Below are positions 1-12,798 of a DNA stretch of 64,000 nucleotides, in pieces; position 1 is the first letter of the stretch, and each line of letters starts with the position of its first letter. The position numbers and the translations under genes were made by a program. The notes under the pieces are model-generated. The model was not told where the DNA came from. It made no database searches and was given only the letters and a program-made list of their open reading frames with translations. Source of the DNA: Gammaproteobacteria bacterium (lineage in GTDB: Bacteria; Pseudomonadota; Gammaproteobacteria; Steroidobacterales; Steroidobacteraceae); contig VGUH01000007.1 in assembly GCA_016874295.1 (NCBI GenBank), positions 1 to 64,000 of the forward strand, in the 5' to 3' direction.

Positions 1-127
1 CTCACTGTCGGTGGCCTCTCGCTCGTGGCAGAAAGTCGGTGTGGCAACTTGCTTTCAACCACAACGAGAGGCCTTTTTCAATTCATTCGCCGCTCACCCG
101 CGAGAAAAGATTGTCGGATCAGGGTTA
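1..127 (-). mobile_element. IS1380-type insertion sequence, terminal part (cut by window edge)
   Basis: These 127 bases are the exact reverse complement of 54338-54212, the left end of the complete element at 54.2 kb, with no mismatch; the match stops at base 128. The terminal bases read AGGGTTA here, equivalent to the TAACCCT end of the other copy. Positions 3-5 (CAC) are the GTG start of the transposase, which runs leftwards out of the window. If the element ends at CCCTGATCCG, the flank at 125-128 is TTAA, which would suit a TTAA-type target. The element lies directly upstream of the atp operon promoter. Confidence 0.88.
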
Positions 128-155
128 AGACAAGGGTTTTTCCGCCTTTTCGCGG

Positions 156-184
156 TTGTGCCGCGGATGCCGCACATCTATAAT
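156..184 (+). promoter_or_regulatory. Predicted sigma70 promoter of the atp operon
   Basis: A perfect -10 box TATAAT lies at 179-184. A weak -35 (TTGTGC, 156-161) sits 17 bases upstream. The run of GC after the -10 box (TAATGCGCGCG) resembles strong housekeeping promoters of gammaproteobacteria. The IS end lies only about 28 bases upstream of the -35 box, so upstream regulatory sites may have been displaced. Confidence 0.6.
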
Positions 185-220
185 GCGCGCGGTTTTTCGG
201 CCGCCCCGGCGGACTGGCAA

Positions 221-583
221 GTGCGAACAGTCCGCACCATCCTCCTGACGCAACTCGCGACCGCAGCGGGGGTCGCCGCAGTCGTCTGGATCGGGTTGGG
301 AACCGAGCGGGCGGCCCCCACCCTGCTGGGTGGATTGATCGGCGTCGTGCCGAACGCATTTCTGGCGGCGCGCGTGATGTCGCCGCGGGCCGGGAGCAGC
401 GCGAAGAGCCTGCTCCGGGCGGGATGGCTGGGAGAGATCGGCAAGCTCGCGATCGCGGCGCTGTTGTTCGCCGCCGTGTTCACGACCCTGAGGCCGCTGC
501 ACCCGGGGTTCCTGTTCGCCGGGTACATCGCGACCTTGCTGGCCATACCGGTGGGGTTGCTGTTCGACGGGAGACGAACGTAG
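221..583 (+). CDS. atpI: ATP synthase subunit I
   Basis: Small membrane protein encoded first in the atp operon; the family is thought to assist c-ring assembly or Mg2+ supply and is not part of the finished enzyme. Starting from GTG 221 it has 120 residues, close to the usual 120-130, with four hydrophobic segments and the family-like stretch LLGGLIGVVPNAFLAAR followed by GEIGKLAIAALLF. An ATG at 167 would add 18 residues, but it lies upstream of the predicted transcription start (near 190), and codons before that are IS-derived. I therefore prefer GTG 221 without strong ribosome-site support. It stops with TAG three bases before atpB. Confidence 0.8.
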   Translation: MRTVRTILLTQLATAAGVAAVVWIGLGTERAAPTLLGGLIGVVPNAFLAARVMSPRAGSSAKSLLRAGWLGEIGKLAIAALLFAAVFTTLRPLHPGFLFAGYIATLLAIPVGLLFDGRRT

Positions 584-1687
<1,104 letters not shown>

Positions 1688-1707
1688 GCGTCCGGGAGTA
1701 AGGCTCC

Positions 1708-2202
1708 ATGGATATCAACATGACCCTGCTGGGCCAGACGATCGCCATGATCGTGTTCGTCTGGTTCTGCATGAAGATCGTTTGGCCGCCGCTGATCGGC
1801 GCCATCGACCGGCGCCGCAAGGAAATCGCCGACGGCATCGCCGCGGGCGAGAAGGGCCAAAAGGAACTGGCCGAGGCGCGGCATGGCTCCGAGGCGATCC
1901 TCGCCGAGGCGCGGCAGAAGGCCGTGCAGGTGACGGACCTGGCCCACAAGCGCGGCAGCGACCTGGTCGCCGAGGCGAAGAACGTCGCCCTGGCCGAGGG
2001 CCAGCGGCTGGTCGCGCAGGCGCGGGGCGAGATCGCCAACGAGCAGAACCGCGCGCGGGACGGGCTGCGCAAGGAAGTCTCGGCGCTCGCACTCGCTGGC
2101 GCCGCGAAGGTGCTGGGCCGCGAAATCGACGCCAAGGCGCACGCGGCGCTGCTCGACGAGCTGGCGGCGGAGCTCGAGAAGGGGGCTCCGGCCCGTGGCT
2201 GA
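1708..2202 (+). CDS. atpF: F1Fo ATP synthase subunit b
   Basis: Peripheral-stalk subunit. One N-terminal membrane helix (about residues 5-27, starting MDINMTLLGQTIAMIVFVWF) is followed by a long charged Ala/Glu/Arg/Lys-rich helix that dimerises as the stator. Length 164 is near the usual 156. The last codons overlap the atpH start by 8 bases, which indicates coupled translation of the two stator subunits. Confidence 0.96.
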   Translation: MDINMTLLGQTIAMIVFVWFCMKIVWPPLIGAIDRRRKEIADGIAAGEKGQKELAEARHGSEAILAEARQKAVQVTDLAHKRGSDLVAEAKNVALAEGQRLVAQARGEIANEQNRARDGLRKEVSALALAGAAKVLGREIDAKAHAALLDELAAELEKGAPARG

Positions 2203-2731
2203 CCGCGCCACCATCGCACGACCCTATGCCCGCGCGGCGTTCGCACACGCGCGCGAGGCGAAAACGCTCGCCGAGTGGTCGAAGCTGCTGGGCGCCGCGG
2301 CGGCAGGCAGCGCCGATGCGCGCGTCGCGCGCCTGATTGGCAATCCGCACGTCACCGGCGATGAGCTCGTGGATCTCCTGGGCGGGCTGTCGAAGCACGC
2401 GGCCGCTGATGCGGGGCGCAACTTCCTGAGAGCGCTCGCGACCAACCGCCGCCTTGCGCTCTTGCCGCAGATCGCGGTGCAGTTCGAGAAGCTCCGCGCC
2501 GAGACGGAAGGCGTGGTCGAGGTTGAAGTGGTCGCGGCGCGCGAGATCGCGGCGCCACAGGAGAAGCGGCTGCAGGCGGCGCTCGCAAAGCGCCTCGGCC
2601 GCGAGGTGCGCATGCACACGCGCATCGACGAGTCGCTGATCGGTGGCGCCATCGTGCGCGCGGGCGACCTCGTGATCGACGGGACGCTGAAAGGCCGCCT
2701 CGAGCGGCTGGACTCGGCACTGCGGAATTAG
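2195..2731 (+). CDS. atpH: F1Fo ATP synthase subunit delta
   Basis: Caps the F1 head and binds the b-stalk. The 178 residues start with [16 protein letters not shown], the typical N-terminus of the family, and end with a region ([20 protein letters not shown]) matching the conserved C-terminal domain. Translation starts at a GTG inside the end of atpF. The stop is TAG, one of several genes here showing that TAG is an ordinary stop codon in this genome. Confidence 0.96.
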   Translation: MADRATIARPYARAAFAHAREAKTLAEWSKLLGAAAAGSADARVARLIGNPHVTGDELVDLLGGLSKHAAADAGRNFLRALATNRRLALLPQIAVQFEKLRAETEGVVEVEVVAAREIAAPQEKRLQAALAKRLGREVRMHTRIDESLIGGAIVRAGDLVIDGTLKGRLERLDSALRN

Positions 2732-2744
2732 CGAAGGAAGGGAC

Positions 2745-4286
<1,542 letters not shown>

Positions 4287-4291
4287 CCGCC

Positions 4292-6614
<2,323 letters not shown>

Positions 6615-6616
6615 TC

Positions 6617-7045
6617 ATGGCGAACACGATCCACATAGACATCGTCAGCGCCGAAGGCGAGATCCACTCGGGTCCCGCCACGATGGTGTTCGCCCCGGCC
6701 TCCGGCGGCGAAATCGGCGTCGCGCCGCGGCATGCGCCCTTGCTGACGACTCTGAAACCCGGCGAAGTGCGGGTGCAGACCGAGGGCGGCGAGGAGCTGA
6801 TGTTCTGGGTCGGCGGTGGTGCTTTGGAAGTTCAGCCGCACAAAGTCACGGTGCTGGCGGATACGGCGGCTCGTGCCAGGGATCTCGACGAAGCAGCCGC
6901 GCAGGCCGCCAAGCAGCGGGCGGAAGAGGCGATCCGCGACCGCGTCGGCGCGATGGAGATCGCGGAGGCGCAGGCGGAGCTGGCGCGGGCGGTGGCGCAG
7001 TTGCGGGCGATCGAGAAGCTGAGGCAGTTGCGGAAAGGCGGCTAG
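6617..7045 (+). CDS. atpC: F1Fo ATP synthase subunit epsilon
   Basis: Regulatory subunit bound to gamma. At 142 residues it has the N-terminal beta-sandwich (IHIDIVSAEGEIHSG, then GVAPRHAPLLTTLKPGEVR) and a C-terminal helical pair. It ends the operon. In many gammaproteobacteria glmU follows directly; here glmU is about 54.8 kb further on in the same orientation, and a convergent gene lies only 29 bases away. Confidence 0.97.
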   Translation: MANTIHIDIVSAEGEIHSGPATMVFAPASGGEIGVAPRHAPLLTTLKPGEVRVQTEGGEELMFWVGGGALEVQPHKVTVLADTAARARDLDEAAAQAAKQRAEEAIRDRVGAMEIAEAQAELARAVAQLRAIEKLRQLRKGG

Positions 7046-7074
7046 CAGGCAGCGATACCGTCGAGACGGGTTGC

Positions 7075-8082
7075 TCAGCCGAGCCACGGCGGCGGCGGCA
7101 ATCCCCGGCTCTCGAGAAATTCCCGGTTGAACAGTTTCGACTCGTAGGTGCGCGCTGAGTCATTGAGCATCGTCACGATCGTGTGACCGGGGCCGAGTTG
7201 TCGCGCCAGCCGGATGGCGGCCGCCACGTTGAGACCGGTCGAACCGCCGACGTACAGGCCGTCCTTGCCGATCAGCTCCCACAGCACCGGCAACCACTCG
7301 CTGTCCGGGACGTTGAAGGCGTCGTCGATCCGGGCCCCTTCGAGATTGCCGGATACGCGGCCGAGTCCGATTCCCTCGGTAATCGAGCTGCCCGACGCCT
7401 TGAGTTCGCCGTGCTTGACCCAGCTGTAAACGGCGGCGCCGTCGGGATCGGCGGCCGCCGTCACGATGCTGCTCCGACGCTGCTTCAGGTACTCGGAGAC
7501 GCCGGAGAGCGTGCCGCCCGTTCCGACCGCGCAGATGAATGCGTCGATTCGGCCTTCGGTCTGGTTCCAGATCTCGGGACCCGTGCTTGCGATGTGGCCT
7601 TCGCGGTTCGCCAGGTTGTCCCACTGGTTGGCGTAGAGCACGCCGCCCGCTGCGCTACCGGCCAGCTCCTCGGCCAGGCGGCGCGCCTGATGCACGTAAT
7701 TGCCGGGATCCTTGTAGGGAACCGCCGGCACGAGCCTGAGCTCGGCGCCCATCCCGCGCAGCATCGAGCGTTTCTCGACCGCCTGCGTCTCTGGCATCAC
7801 GATGATCGTACGCAGCCCCAGCGCATTGCCGGCGAGCGTCAGCCCGATGCCGGTATTGCCCGCCGTTCCCTCGACGATCGTGCCGCCCTCGCGCAGGACG
7901 CCGCGCCGGAATGCGTCGAGCACGATGTACTTGGCAGCGCGGTCCTTGACCGAGCCGCCCGGGTTCATGAACTCCGCCTTGCCGAAGATTGCGCAACCGG
8001 TCTGTTCCGACGCGCTGCGCAGCCGGATCAGCGGAGTGTTGCCGACCGCCTGCAGAAACGGACGATCAGGTACCGCCCCCAT
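7075..8082 (-). CDS. Cysteine synthase / PLP-dependent beta-substituting enzyme
   Basis: Fold-type II PLP enzyme that replaces a beta leaving group on serine derivatives, as in O-acetylserine sulfhydrylase. The PLP lysine is Lys46 in PGGSVKDR, the substrate loop is EGTAGNTG, and the phosphate-binding loop is GTGGTLSG. The 335 residues are close to CysK length. The N-terminal LRSASEQTGCAIFGKAEFMNP differs from E. coli CysK and is nearer the cystathionine-beta-synthase-like or cysteine-desulfurising branch. It is convergent with atpC and follows the peroxiredoxin gene by six bases, so both are probably one transcript. Confidence 0.88.
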   Translation of the reverse strand: MGAVPDRPFLQAVGNTPLIRLRSASEQTGCAIFGKAEFMNPGGSVKDRAAKYIVLDAFRRGVLREGGTIVEGTAGNTGIGLTLAGNALGLRTIIVMPETQAVEKRSMLRGMGAELRLVPAVPYKDPGNYVHQARRLAEELAGSAAGGVLYANQWDNLANREGHIASTGPEIWNQTEGRIDAFICAVGTGGTLSGVSEYLKQRRSSIVTAAADPDGAAVYSWVKHGELKASGSSITEGIGLGRVSGNLEGARIDDAFNVPDSEWLPVLWELIGKDGLYVGGSTGLNVAAAIRLARQLGPGHTIVTMLNDSARTYESKLFNREFLESRGLPPPPWLG

Positions 8083-8088
8083 GCGCGG

Positions 8089-8751
8089 TCATGTTCGCGG
8101 CTGCGGCAGCACGCGCAGGTACGGCTTCGGGGCCTTCCAGCCGCCCGGATATTTCTGCCGCGCCATGTCGTCGCTGACCGAGGGCGGAATGATCACGTCT
8201 TCGCCCGGCTTCCAGTTCACCGGAGTCGCGAGATTGTGCTTGGCCGTGAGCTGGAGCGAGTCGAGCAGCCGCAAGACCTCGTCGAAATTCCGGCCCATGC
8301 TCATCGGATAGGTGAGCATTGCCTTGATCTTCTTGTCCGGCCCGATCAGAAACACGGAGCGAACCGTCGCGTTGTCTGCAGGCGTGCGCGCCCTGGCATC
8401 GCCGCTCGCGTTCGGGTGCAGCATGTCGAAGAGCTTCGCGACCTTGAGCTCCAGGTCGCTGATCAGCGGATAGTTGACGGCGTGGCCCCGGGTCTCCCGG
8501 ATGTCCTGGATCCAGCGCGAATGGTCGCTGACTGCGTCCACGCTGAGGCCGATGATCCGGCAACGGCGCTTGTCGAACTCTGGTTTCAGGCCGGCCATGT
8601 AACCGAGCTCAGTCGTGCAAACCGGCGTGAAATCCTTCGGATGCGAAAACAGGATAGCCCAGTGGTCGCCGATCCAGTCGTGAAATCGAACCTGGCCCTC
8701 GGTGGTCTCTGCCGTGAAATCCGGCACCTCATCCCCTATGCGTAGCGGCAT
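8089..8751 (-). CDS. 1-Cys peroxiredoxin (Prx6 type)
   Basis: Thiol peroxidase reducing peroxides. The peroxidatic cysteine is Cys45 in FTPVCTTE, and the long C-terminal domain (220 residues in all) with DNATVRSVFLIGPDKKI and NWKPGEDVIIPP is typical of the Prx6 subfamily, not of AhpC. No conserved resolving cysteine is evident. Its place before the cysteine-synthase gene suggests a link between peroxide defence and thiol supply (inference). Confidence 0.93.
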   Translation of the reverse strand: MPLRIGDEVPDFTAETTEGQVRFHDWIGDHWAILFSHPKDFTPVCTTELGYMAGLKPEFDKRRCRIIGLSVDAVSDHSRWIQDIRETRGHAVNYPLISDLELKVAKLFDMLHPNASGDARARTPADNATVRSVFLIGPDKKIKAMLTYPMSMGRNFDEVLRLLDSLQLTAKHNLATPVNWKPGEDVIIPPSVSDDMARQKYPGGWKAPKPYLRVLPQPRT

Positions 8752-8810
8752 GGTCGTGCCCTCCTGCTGGTGCTCTGAACTGTTCTTGGAACCGGGTTAC
8801 GATTCTAGAC

Positions 8811-9215
8811 TCACCGAGCCGGGCGTTGCGACAGGGCAAGCGCGCCATTGCCGACCAACACCTGCGCCCCGCTTAGCACGATCAGGTACAGCGGGTACTC
8901 CCACCCGCCGCCGGCGTTGCTGAATACCCAGCCGTTCCCCGCGTGCACCCAGAGCGTTCCGGCCAGGACCGGGATGAGGGCGGCCGCAACCTCCCGGGTG
9001 CGAACGCCAAGCACGAGCAGGATGCCGCCGACCGCCTCCATCCCGAAGACCACGTAGACGAGGAAGCCGGGTAAGCCGATCGATTCGAAGTAGCCGGCCG
9101 TGCCCGGCAGCGTGAAGGTGAAGTGCTTCAGCACCACGCTGTGGGCGATAAACATGACTCCCAGGCTGATGCGCAGGAGCGCGATTCCGTATTCCTTGCT
9201 GCGTTCGGCGTTCAT
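8811..9215 (-). CDS. DoxX family membrane protein
   Basis: A 134-residue, four-helix membrane protein of the DoxX/SURF4-like family, with the motifs GVMFIAHSVVLKHFTF and FEMEAVGG-like FGMEAVGGILLVLG. Functions in the family are varied and mostly undefined; some members belong to redox or detoxification complexes. It is divergent from the LysR gene with 71 bases between them, the usual arrangement of a LysR regulator and its target. Confidence 0.85.
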   Translation of the reverse strand: MNAERSKEYGIALLRISLGVMFIAHSVVLKHFTFTLPGTAGYFESIGLPGFLVYVVFGMEAVGGILLVLGVRTREVAAALIPVLAGTLWVHAGNGWVFSNAGGGWEYPLYLIVLSGAQVLVGNGALALSQRPAR

Positions 9216-9286
9216 GACGTTCTCCTTGGTGAAGGTGGCGCCAAGGTAGCCTTTCGTAGCCCATTGATAATCCAGGCTGGCGGAAG

Positions 9287-10192
9287 ATGTTTGTCCACAT
9301 GCGTGAACAATCGGATATCGCCGTTTTCGTGCGGGTGGTCGAGCTCGGCAGCTTCACCAGGGCCGCCGACGCGCTCGAGATTTCCAAGGCCGCGGCGAGC
9401 AAGGTCGTGAACCGCCTGGAGCAGCGGCTCGGCGCGCGCCTCCTGCACCGGACCACGCGGCGCCTCGCGCTGACGGAGGCGGGGCGGGCGCTGTATGGCA
9501 GGAGCGCCTCGGCACTCGCGGAACTCGCCGAGGCGGAACACAACGTCGCGCAGCTCACGGGCAATCCACGCGGCATGCTGCGCGTGACGGCGCCGATCTA
9601 CCTAGGCGTCACGGTGCTCGCGGCGCACATCGCGGTGTTCCGCGCGAAGTACCCGGAGGTCACGCTCGACCTCGACCTTAGCGACCGCCTCGTGGACATC
9701 GTCAAGGAGCGCTTCGACCTCGCGATCCGCATCTCGTCGCTGCAGGACTCGAGCCTGGTCGCGACGCGCCTCGCGCCTTGCCCGACGGTGCTGGTCGGCT
9801 CGCCCGCGTACTTCCGCCGCCACGGCACGCCGAAGACGCCGGAAGACCTGATGGCGCACCAGGGCCTCGGCTACAGCATCGTGAAGACACCGAACGAGTG
9901 GAAGTTCCGCGCGGGCAAGGGCCGCTGGGTGACGGTCACCATGCCGAGCACGATCCGCTGCAACAACGACTTCGCGCTCAAGCAGTTCACGCTCGACGGG
10001 CTGGGCCTCGCGCTGTTCCCGCGCTTCTTCGTGGAGCGCGAGCTGGCGAGCGGCAAGCTCGTGCAGGCCATCCCGGACTACCCGCCGCCGGAGCTGTCGA
10101 TCAACGCGGTGTATGAGACGAGGAGGCGCCTGCTGCCGAAGCTGCAGGCGTTCCTGGGGTTCCTGAAGGAGCGGTTCGCCACGGAGGCCTGA
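9287..10192 (+). CDS. LysR family transcriptional regulator
   Basis: DNA-binding regulator with an N-terminal winged helix-turn-helix (DIAVFVRVVELGSFTRAADA, then KVVNRLEQRLGARLLHRTTRR) and a C-terminal effector domain. It resembles the group of CrgA/YafC-like LysR proteins. The start may be ATG 9287 or ATG 9299 (MREQSD). It is divergent from the DoxX gene, which is its likely target; the short AT-rich part of the shared intergenic region (CCATTGATAATCC) is a candidate binding area. A palindrome cluster follows its stop. Confidence 0.93.
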   Translation: MFVHMREQSDIAVFVRVVELGSFTRAADALEISKAAASKVVNRLEQRLGARLLHRTTRRLALTEAGRALYGRSASALAELAEAEHNVAQLTGNPRGMLRVTAPIYLGVTVLAAHIAVFRAKYPEVTLDLDLSDRLVDIVKERFDLAIRISSLQDSSLVATRLAPCPTVLVGSPAYFRRHGTPKTPEDLMAHQGLGYSIVKTPNEWKFRAGKGRWVTVTMPSTIRCNNDFALKQFTLDGLGLALFPRFFVERELASGKLVQAIPDYPPPELSINAVYETRRRLLPKLQAFLGFLKERFATEA

Positions 10193-10197
10193 AAAAG

Positions 10198-10273
10198 CGT
10201 TTCCGCGGAAACGTTTCTGGACAGCTGTCTAAAAACGTTCCGGCCGGAACGTCTTTTCACGTAACGCGTTACG
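10198..10273. terminator. Cluster of four perfect palindromes between convergent genes
   Basis: Four perfect palindromes lie side by side: CGTTTCCGCGGAAACG (10198-10213), GACAGCTGTC (10220-10229), ACGTTCCGGCCGGAACGT (10235-10252) and CGTAACGCGTTACG (10260-10273). The first is preceded by AAAAA on the plus strand. The third is flanked by AAAA on its left and TCTTTT on its right. Hairpin plus T-tract therefore works in both directions and can terminate both the LysR gene and the convergent ferredoxin gene. Why two further palindromes are present is unexplained. Confidence 0.7.
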
Positions 10274-10333
10274 CTCAAAACCTCAAAAAGATGCCCCCAA
10301 CCCCCGCGCCGGCTCCGCTCAACCCGGCGAGGC

Positions 10334-10657
10334 TCAGCGCTCCAGCAGCTTCCGCTTCGCCGGCACGTCCTTCCACTGCGCGGCATCGGGCGGCGCGGGC
10401 TTCATCTGCTTGATGTTCGGCCAGATCGCCGCCAGCTCGGCATTGAGCTGCAGGAACTCTTTCTGGTCCTCGGGCAGCTCGTCCTCGGTGAAAATCGCGT
10501 CGACCGGGCATTCCGGCACGCACAGCGCGCAGTCGATGCACTCATCCGGGTGGATCACGAGGAAATTCGGGCCCTCGTAGAAGCAGTCCACGGGACAGAC
10601 TTCCACGCAGTCCGTGTGCTTGCACTTGATGCAATTCTCGCCGACGACGAATGTCAC
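10334..10657 (-). CDS. fdxA: 7Fe ferredoxin FdxA
   Basis: Small electron carrier with one [3Fe-4S] and one [4Fe-4S] cluster. Cysteines at 9, 17, 21 and 25 together with the second motif [12 protein letters not shown] (about 40-50) match the Azotobacter FdI-type 7Fe pattern; the 107 residues and the charged C-terminal tail also fit. It lies 11 bases downstream of the radical SAM gene and may supply it with electrons (inference). Confidence 0.95.
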   Translation of the reverse strand: MTFVVGENCIKCKHTDCVEVCPVDCFYEGPNFLVIHPDECIDCALCVPECPVDAIFTEDELPEDQKEFLQLNAELAAIWPNIKQMKPAPPDAAQWKDVPAKRKLLER

Positions 10658-10668
10658 GGGCCGTCCTC

Positions 10669-12285
10669 TTACGCGACGGCCAGCGGCATGCCGGTGAGAC
10701 CGGCGGCGGCGATGGCCTCGTCGACCATCTTCTGGTGCTCGGCGGGACGCGACCAGCGCTCCTGGCCTTCCGGAGGCAAGAGGTCGATCGGATCAAAGTA
10801 GAGGTACACGAGGTCCGCATGCACCGCCGGTGAGCGATAGACGCTGATGCCGGTGGTGCGGTTGTAGTGCTCGAAGCTGTGGACGTCGCGCTTGCCGCCG
10901 CCGCCGGGCAGGTCGACGATCGCGAGCGGGGTGTTGAAGCCCGCGGTCGAGCCGCGGACGCCGCGCTCGATCGTGGCGTTGGTCTGGACGGTGGTGCGGA
11001 GTTCCTCCACCGCGCTGACCATGTCGTGCTGGTAGACGTAATACGGCCGCACGTTCATGTAGCTGAGGCGGCGGACCAGCTCGGTCATCGTCGCGACCGA
11101 GTCGTTGACGCCGCGGATCAGCACGGTTTGGTTGCGCACGGTGACGCCGCCCTTGAACAGCACTTCCATCGCCTGGCGGGTGATCTCGGTGATCTCCTGC
11201 GGGGTGTTGAAGTGCGTGTGGAGGCAGACTTCCTTGCCCATCGCGCGGCCGGCGTTCGCGATCTCGAATAGCGCCGCGACCCAGGCGTCGTCGGTGAGGA
11301 TCTTCATCGGCGACACGGCCGGGCCCTTGGTCGCGATGCGGATGCGGCGGATGTGCGGGATCGCCAGCAGCAGGTGGCCGATGGTGCTGACGTGCTGGGC
11401 CGGCAGCATGTAGAGGTCGCCGCCGGAGACGACGATGTCTTCGATCTCGGGACGCGAGGCGATGTAAGCGATGTCGGTATGCCAGCGTTTCGTCTCGGGC
11501 TTCAGGCGGGCCTTGTGCACGGTGTCGGTGTCGCCGCCGATCGCGTAGCTGCGGGTGCAGAAGCGGCAATAGACCGGGCAGACGTCGAGCGGCAGGAACA
11601 GCGCCTTGTCGTAGTAGCGGTGCGTCAGGCCAGGCGTCGGCGCGTCGGCCTGCTCATGCAGCGAGTCCAGGGTCAGGCGCGGGTGATCGGGCAGCTGGGT
11701 CGAGCCGACCGGCAGGAACTGGAGGCGCAGCGGGTCCTGATACGGATTCGCCCAGTCGATCAGGGCGACGGTGTAGGGCGAGAGCCGAACGTTCATCGGG
11801 GCGCGCGCGATGCCGGCGCGGACGTCGTCAATGAAGGCCGGGGAGGCGAGGCTGCCGAGCGTCGTGACGAGCTTGTCGACGCTGGTGACGCTCTGCTTGT
11901 TCTGGAACTTCCAGTCCAGGAAGGTGGCCCGGTCGACGTCGGCGTAGCCGGGGATGTGGCGCCAGAACTCGTCGTCCCGGAATTTGCGGTGGGCGTATTC
12001 CTTGGGGTCGACCACCGGCTTGAGGGCCGCGGGCACCTCGACGTCCATCAGCTCGGCCAGCAAATGGTGGTCCTGCATCCCCGGCAGGACGTCGCGGACC
12101 CGGGGGCCGGCGGCCTCGTTGACGGGAGTTAGCTTTTCGGCGGGCTGGCTGATGGCGGCGTCTGCTCGGTTATGGTGAATCGGGCCTCGGGGGCGGTGCG
12201 CGCCGCAGGCCGCGGTGGCCCGTAGGTGCCGGCAAAAGCCGCCCAAAACCCGCTGAAATACGGGCGCTAGACTACCATAAAACAC
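10669..12285 (-). CDS. KamA family radical SAM protein (lysine 2,3-aminomutase-like)
   Basis: Radical S-adenosylmethionine enzyme of the KamA family, which moves an amino group from C2 to C3 of lysine or a related amino acid using PLP. The cluster motif CPVYCRFC uses Cys236, Cys240 and Cys243. The motifs [13 protein letters not shown] and [10 protein letters not shown] are typical of the family. The first about 60 residues look non-homologous; ATG 12078 (residue 70) is the most likely alternative start. It may be free lysine mutase or an EF-P-type modifying enzyme; the large size argues against EpmB. The adjacent fdxA may be its reductant. Confidence 0.85.
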   Translation of the reverse strand: MFYGSLAPVFQRVLGGFCRHLRATAACGAHRPRGPIHHNRADAAISQPAEKLTPVNEAAGPRVRDVLPGMQDHHLLAELMDVEVPAALKPVVDPKEYAHRKFRDDEFWRHIPGYADVDRATFLDWKFQNKQSVTSVDKLVTTLGSLASPAFIDDVRAGIARAPMNVRLSPYTVALIDWANPYQDPLRLQFLPVGSTQLPDHPRLTLDSLHEQADAPTPGLTHRYYDKALFLPLDVCPVYCRFCTRSYAIGGDTDTVHKARLKPETKRWHTDIAYIASRPEIEDIVVSGGDLYMLPAQHVSTIGHLLLAIPHIRRIRIATKGPAVSPMKILTDDAWVAALFEIANAGRAMGKEVCLHTHFNTPQEITEITRQAMEVLFKGGVTVRNQTVLIRGVNDSVATMTELVRRLSYMNVRPYYVYQHDMVSAVEELRTTVQTNATIERGVRGSTAGFNTPLAIVDLPGGGGKRDVHSFEHYNRTTGISVYRSPAVHADLVYLYFDPIDLLPPEGQERWSRPAEHQKMVDEAIAAAGLTGMPLAVA

Positions 12286-12319
12286 CTGTTGTGCGGGCGT
12301 TCAAGAAGGCCGTCCGGCC

Positions 12320-12424
12320 TCAGCGATCGACGAGTTTCTGAAGATGCTCCGGATACCGCGCGCCGTGCACGGCGACCCTGTCCGCCGCGGCCTGAATCGC
12401 AAGCTGGTCGTCGGGCGTGAGCTC
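12320..12424 (-). pseudogene. 3' remnant of an unidentified gene
   Basis: Read on the minus strand, about 35 codons ending in TGA give a protein-like tail including LTPDDQLAIQAAADRVAV and PEHLQKLVDR. The opposite strand of this segment does not look like part of the neighbouring methyltransferase. I read it as the C-terminal end of a lost gene, abutting another fragment in the opposite orientation. The family is not recognised. Confidence 0.4.
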
Positions 12425-12787
12425 GAGGCGGGCGGCGTGCTGACCTGCTACGACTGGCTGAAGGGCGAGGGCCCGATCAGCGACGACATGCGCTACTTCT
12501 TCAAGATGGAAGGCCTCACCTACAATCTGATCACGCTGGCCGAACTTGGCAGGTACCTGGAAGCTGCCGGCTACGTGGACGTGTCGCTCGAAGATGCGTC
12601 CGACTGGTACCGGCGCGAGGTGCGGCAGGAGTACGAGATGATGCGCGGCCCCGGCCGCGCTCTGGCCGTCGCGCTGATCGGCGAGGCGCAAGCGGGGCAC
12701 ATGATCGAGGACTGGCGCTCGATGGTCGTAGTCTGCGAGAAGGGCGAGCTGCGGCAGGGCTATACGCGGGGGCGGAAGCCCGGTTGA
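12425..12787 (+). pseudogene. C-terminal fragment of a class I SAM-dependent methyltransferase
   Basis: About 120 residues from AGGVLTCYDWLKGEGPISDD through DWYRREVRQEYEMMRGP to the end resemble the C-terminal half of phosphoethanolamine or sarcosine/dimethylglycine N-methyltransferase-like proteins. The N-terminal SAM-binding half (GxGxG motif) is missing: upstream sequence belongs to another remnant. An open frame can be traced from ATG 12344, but the first 28 codons are foreign, so a functional enzyme is unlikely. Confidence 0.65.
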
Positions 12788-12798
12788 GGCGGCACGGA

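Noticed and set aside
11-220. Extended atpI start from within the IS
   Set aside because: Codons 1-39 of the long frame derive from IS DNA and the predicted promoter lies inside the frame, so a 190-residue AtpI fusion is unlikely.
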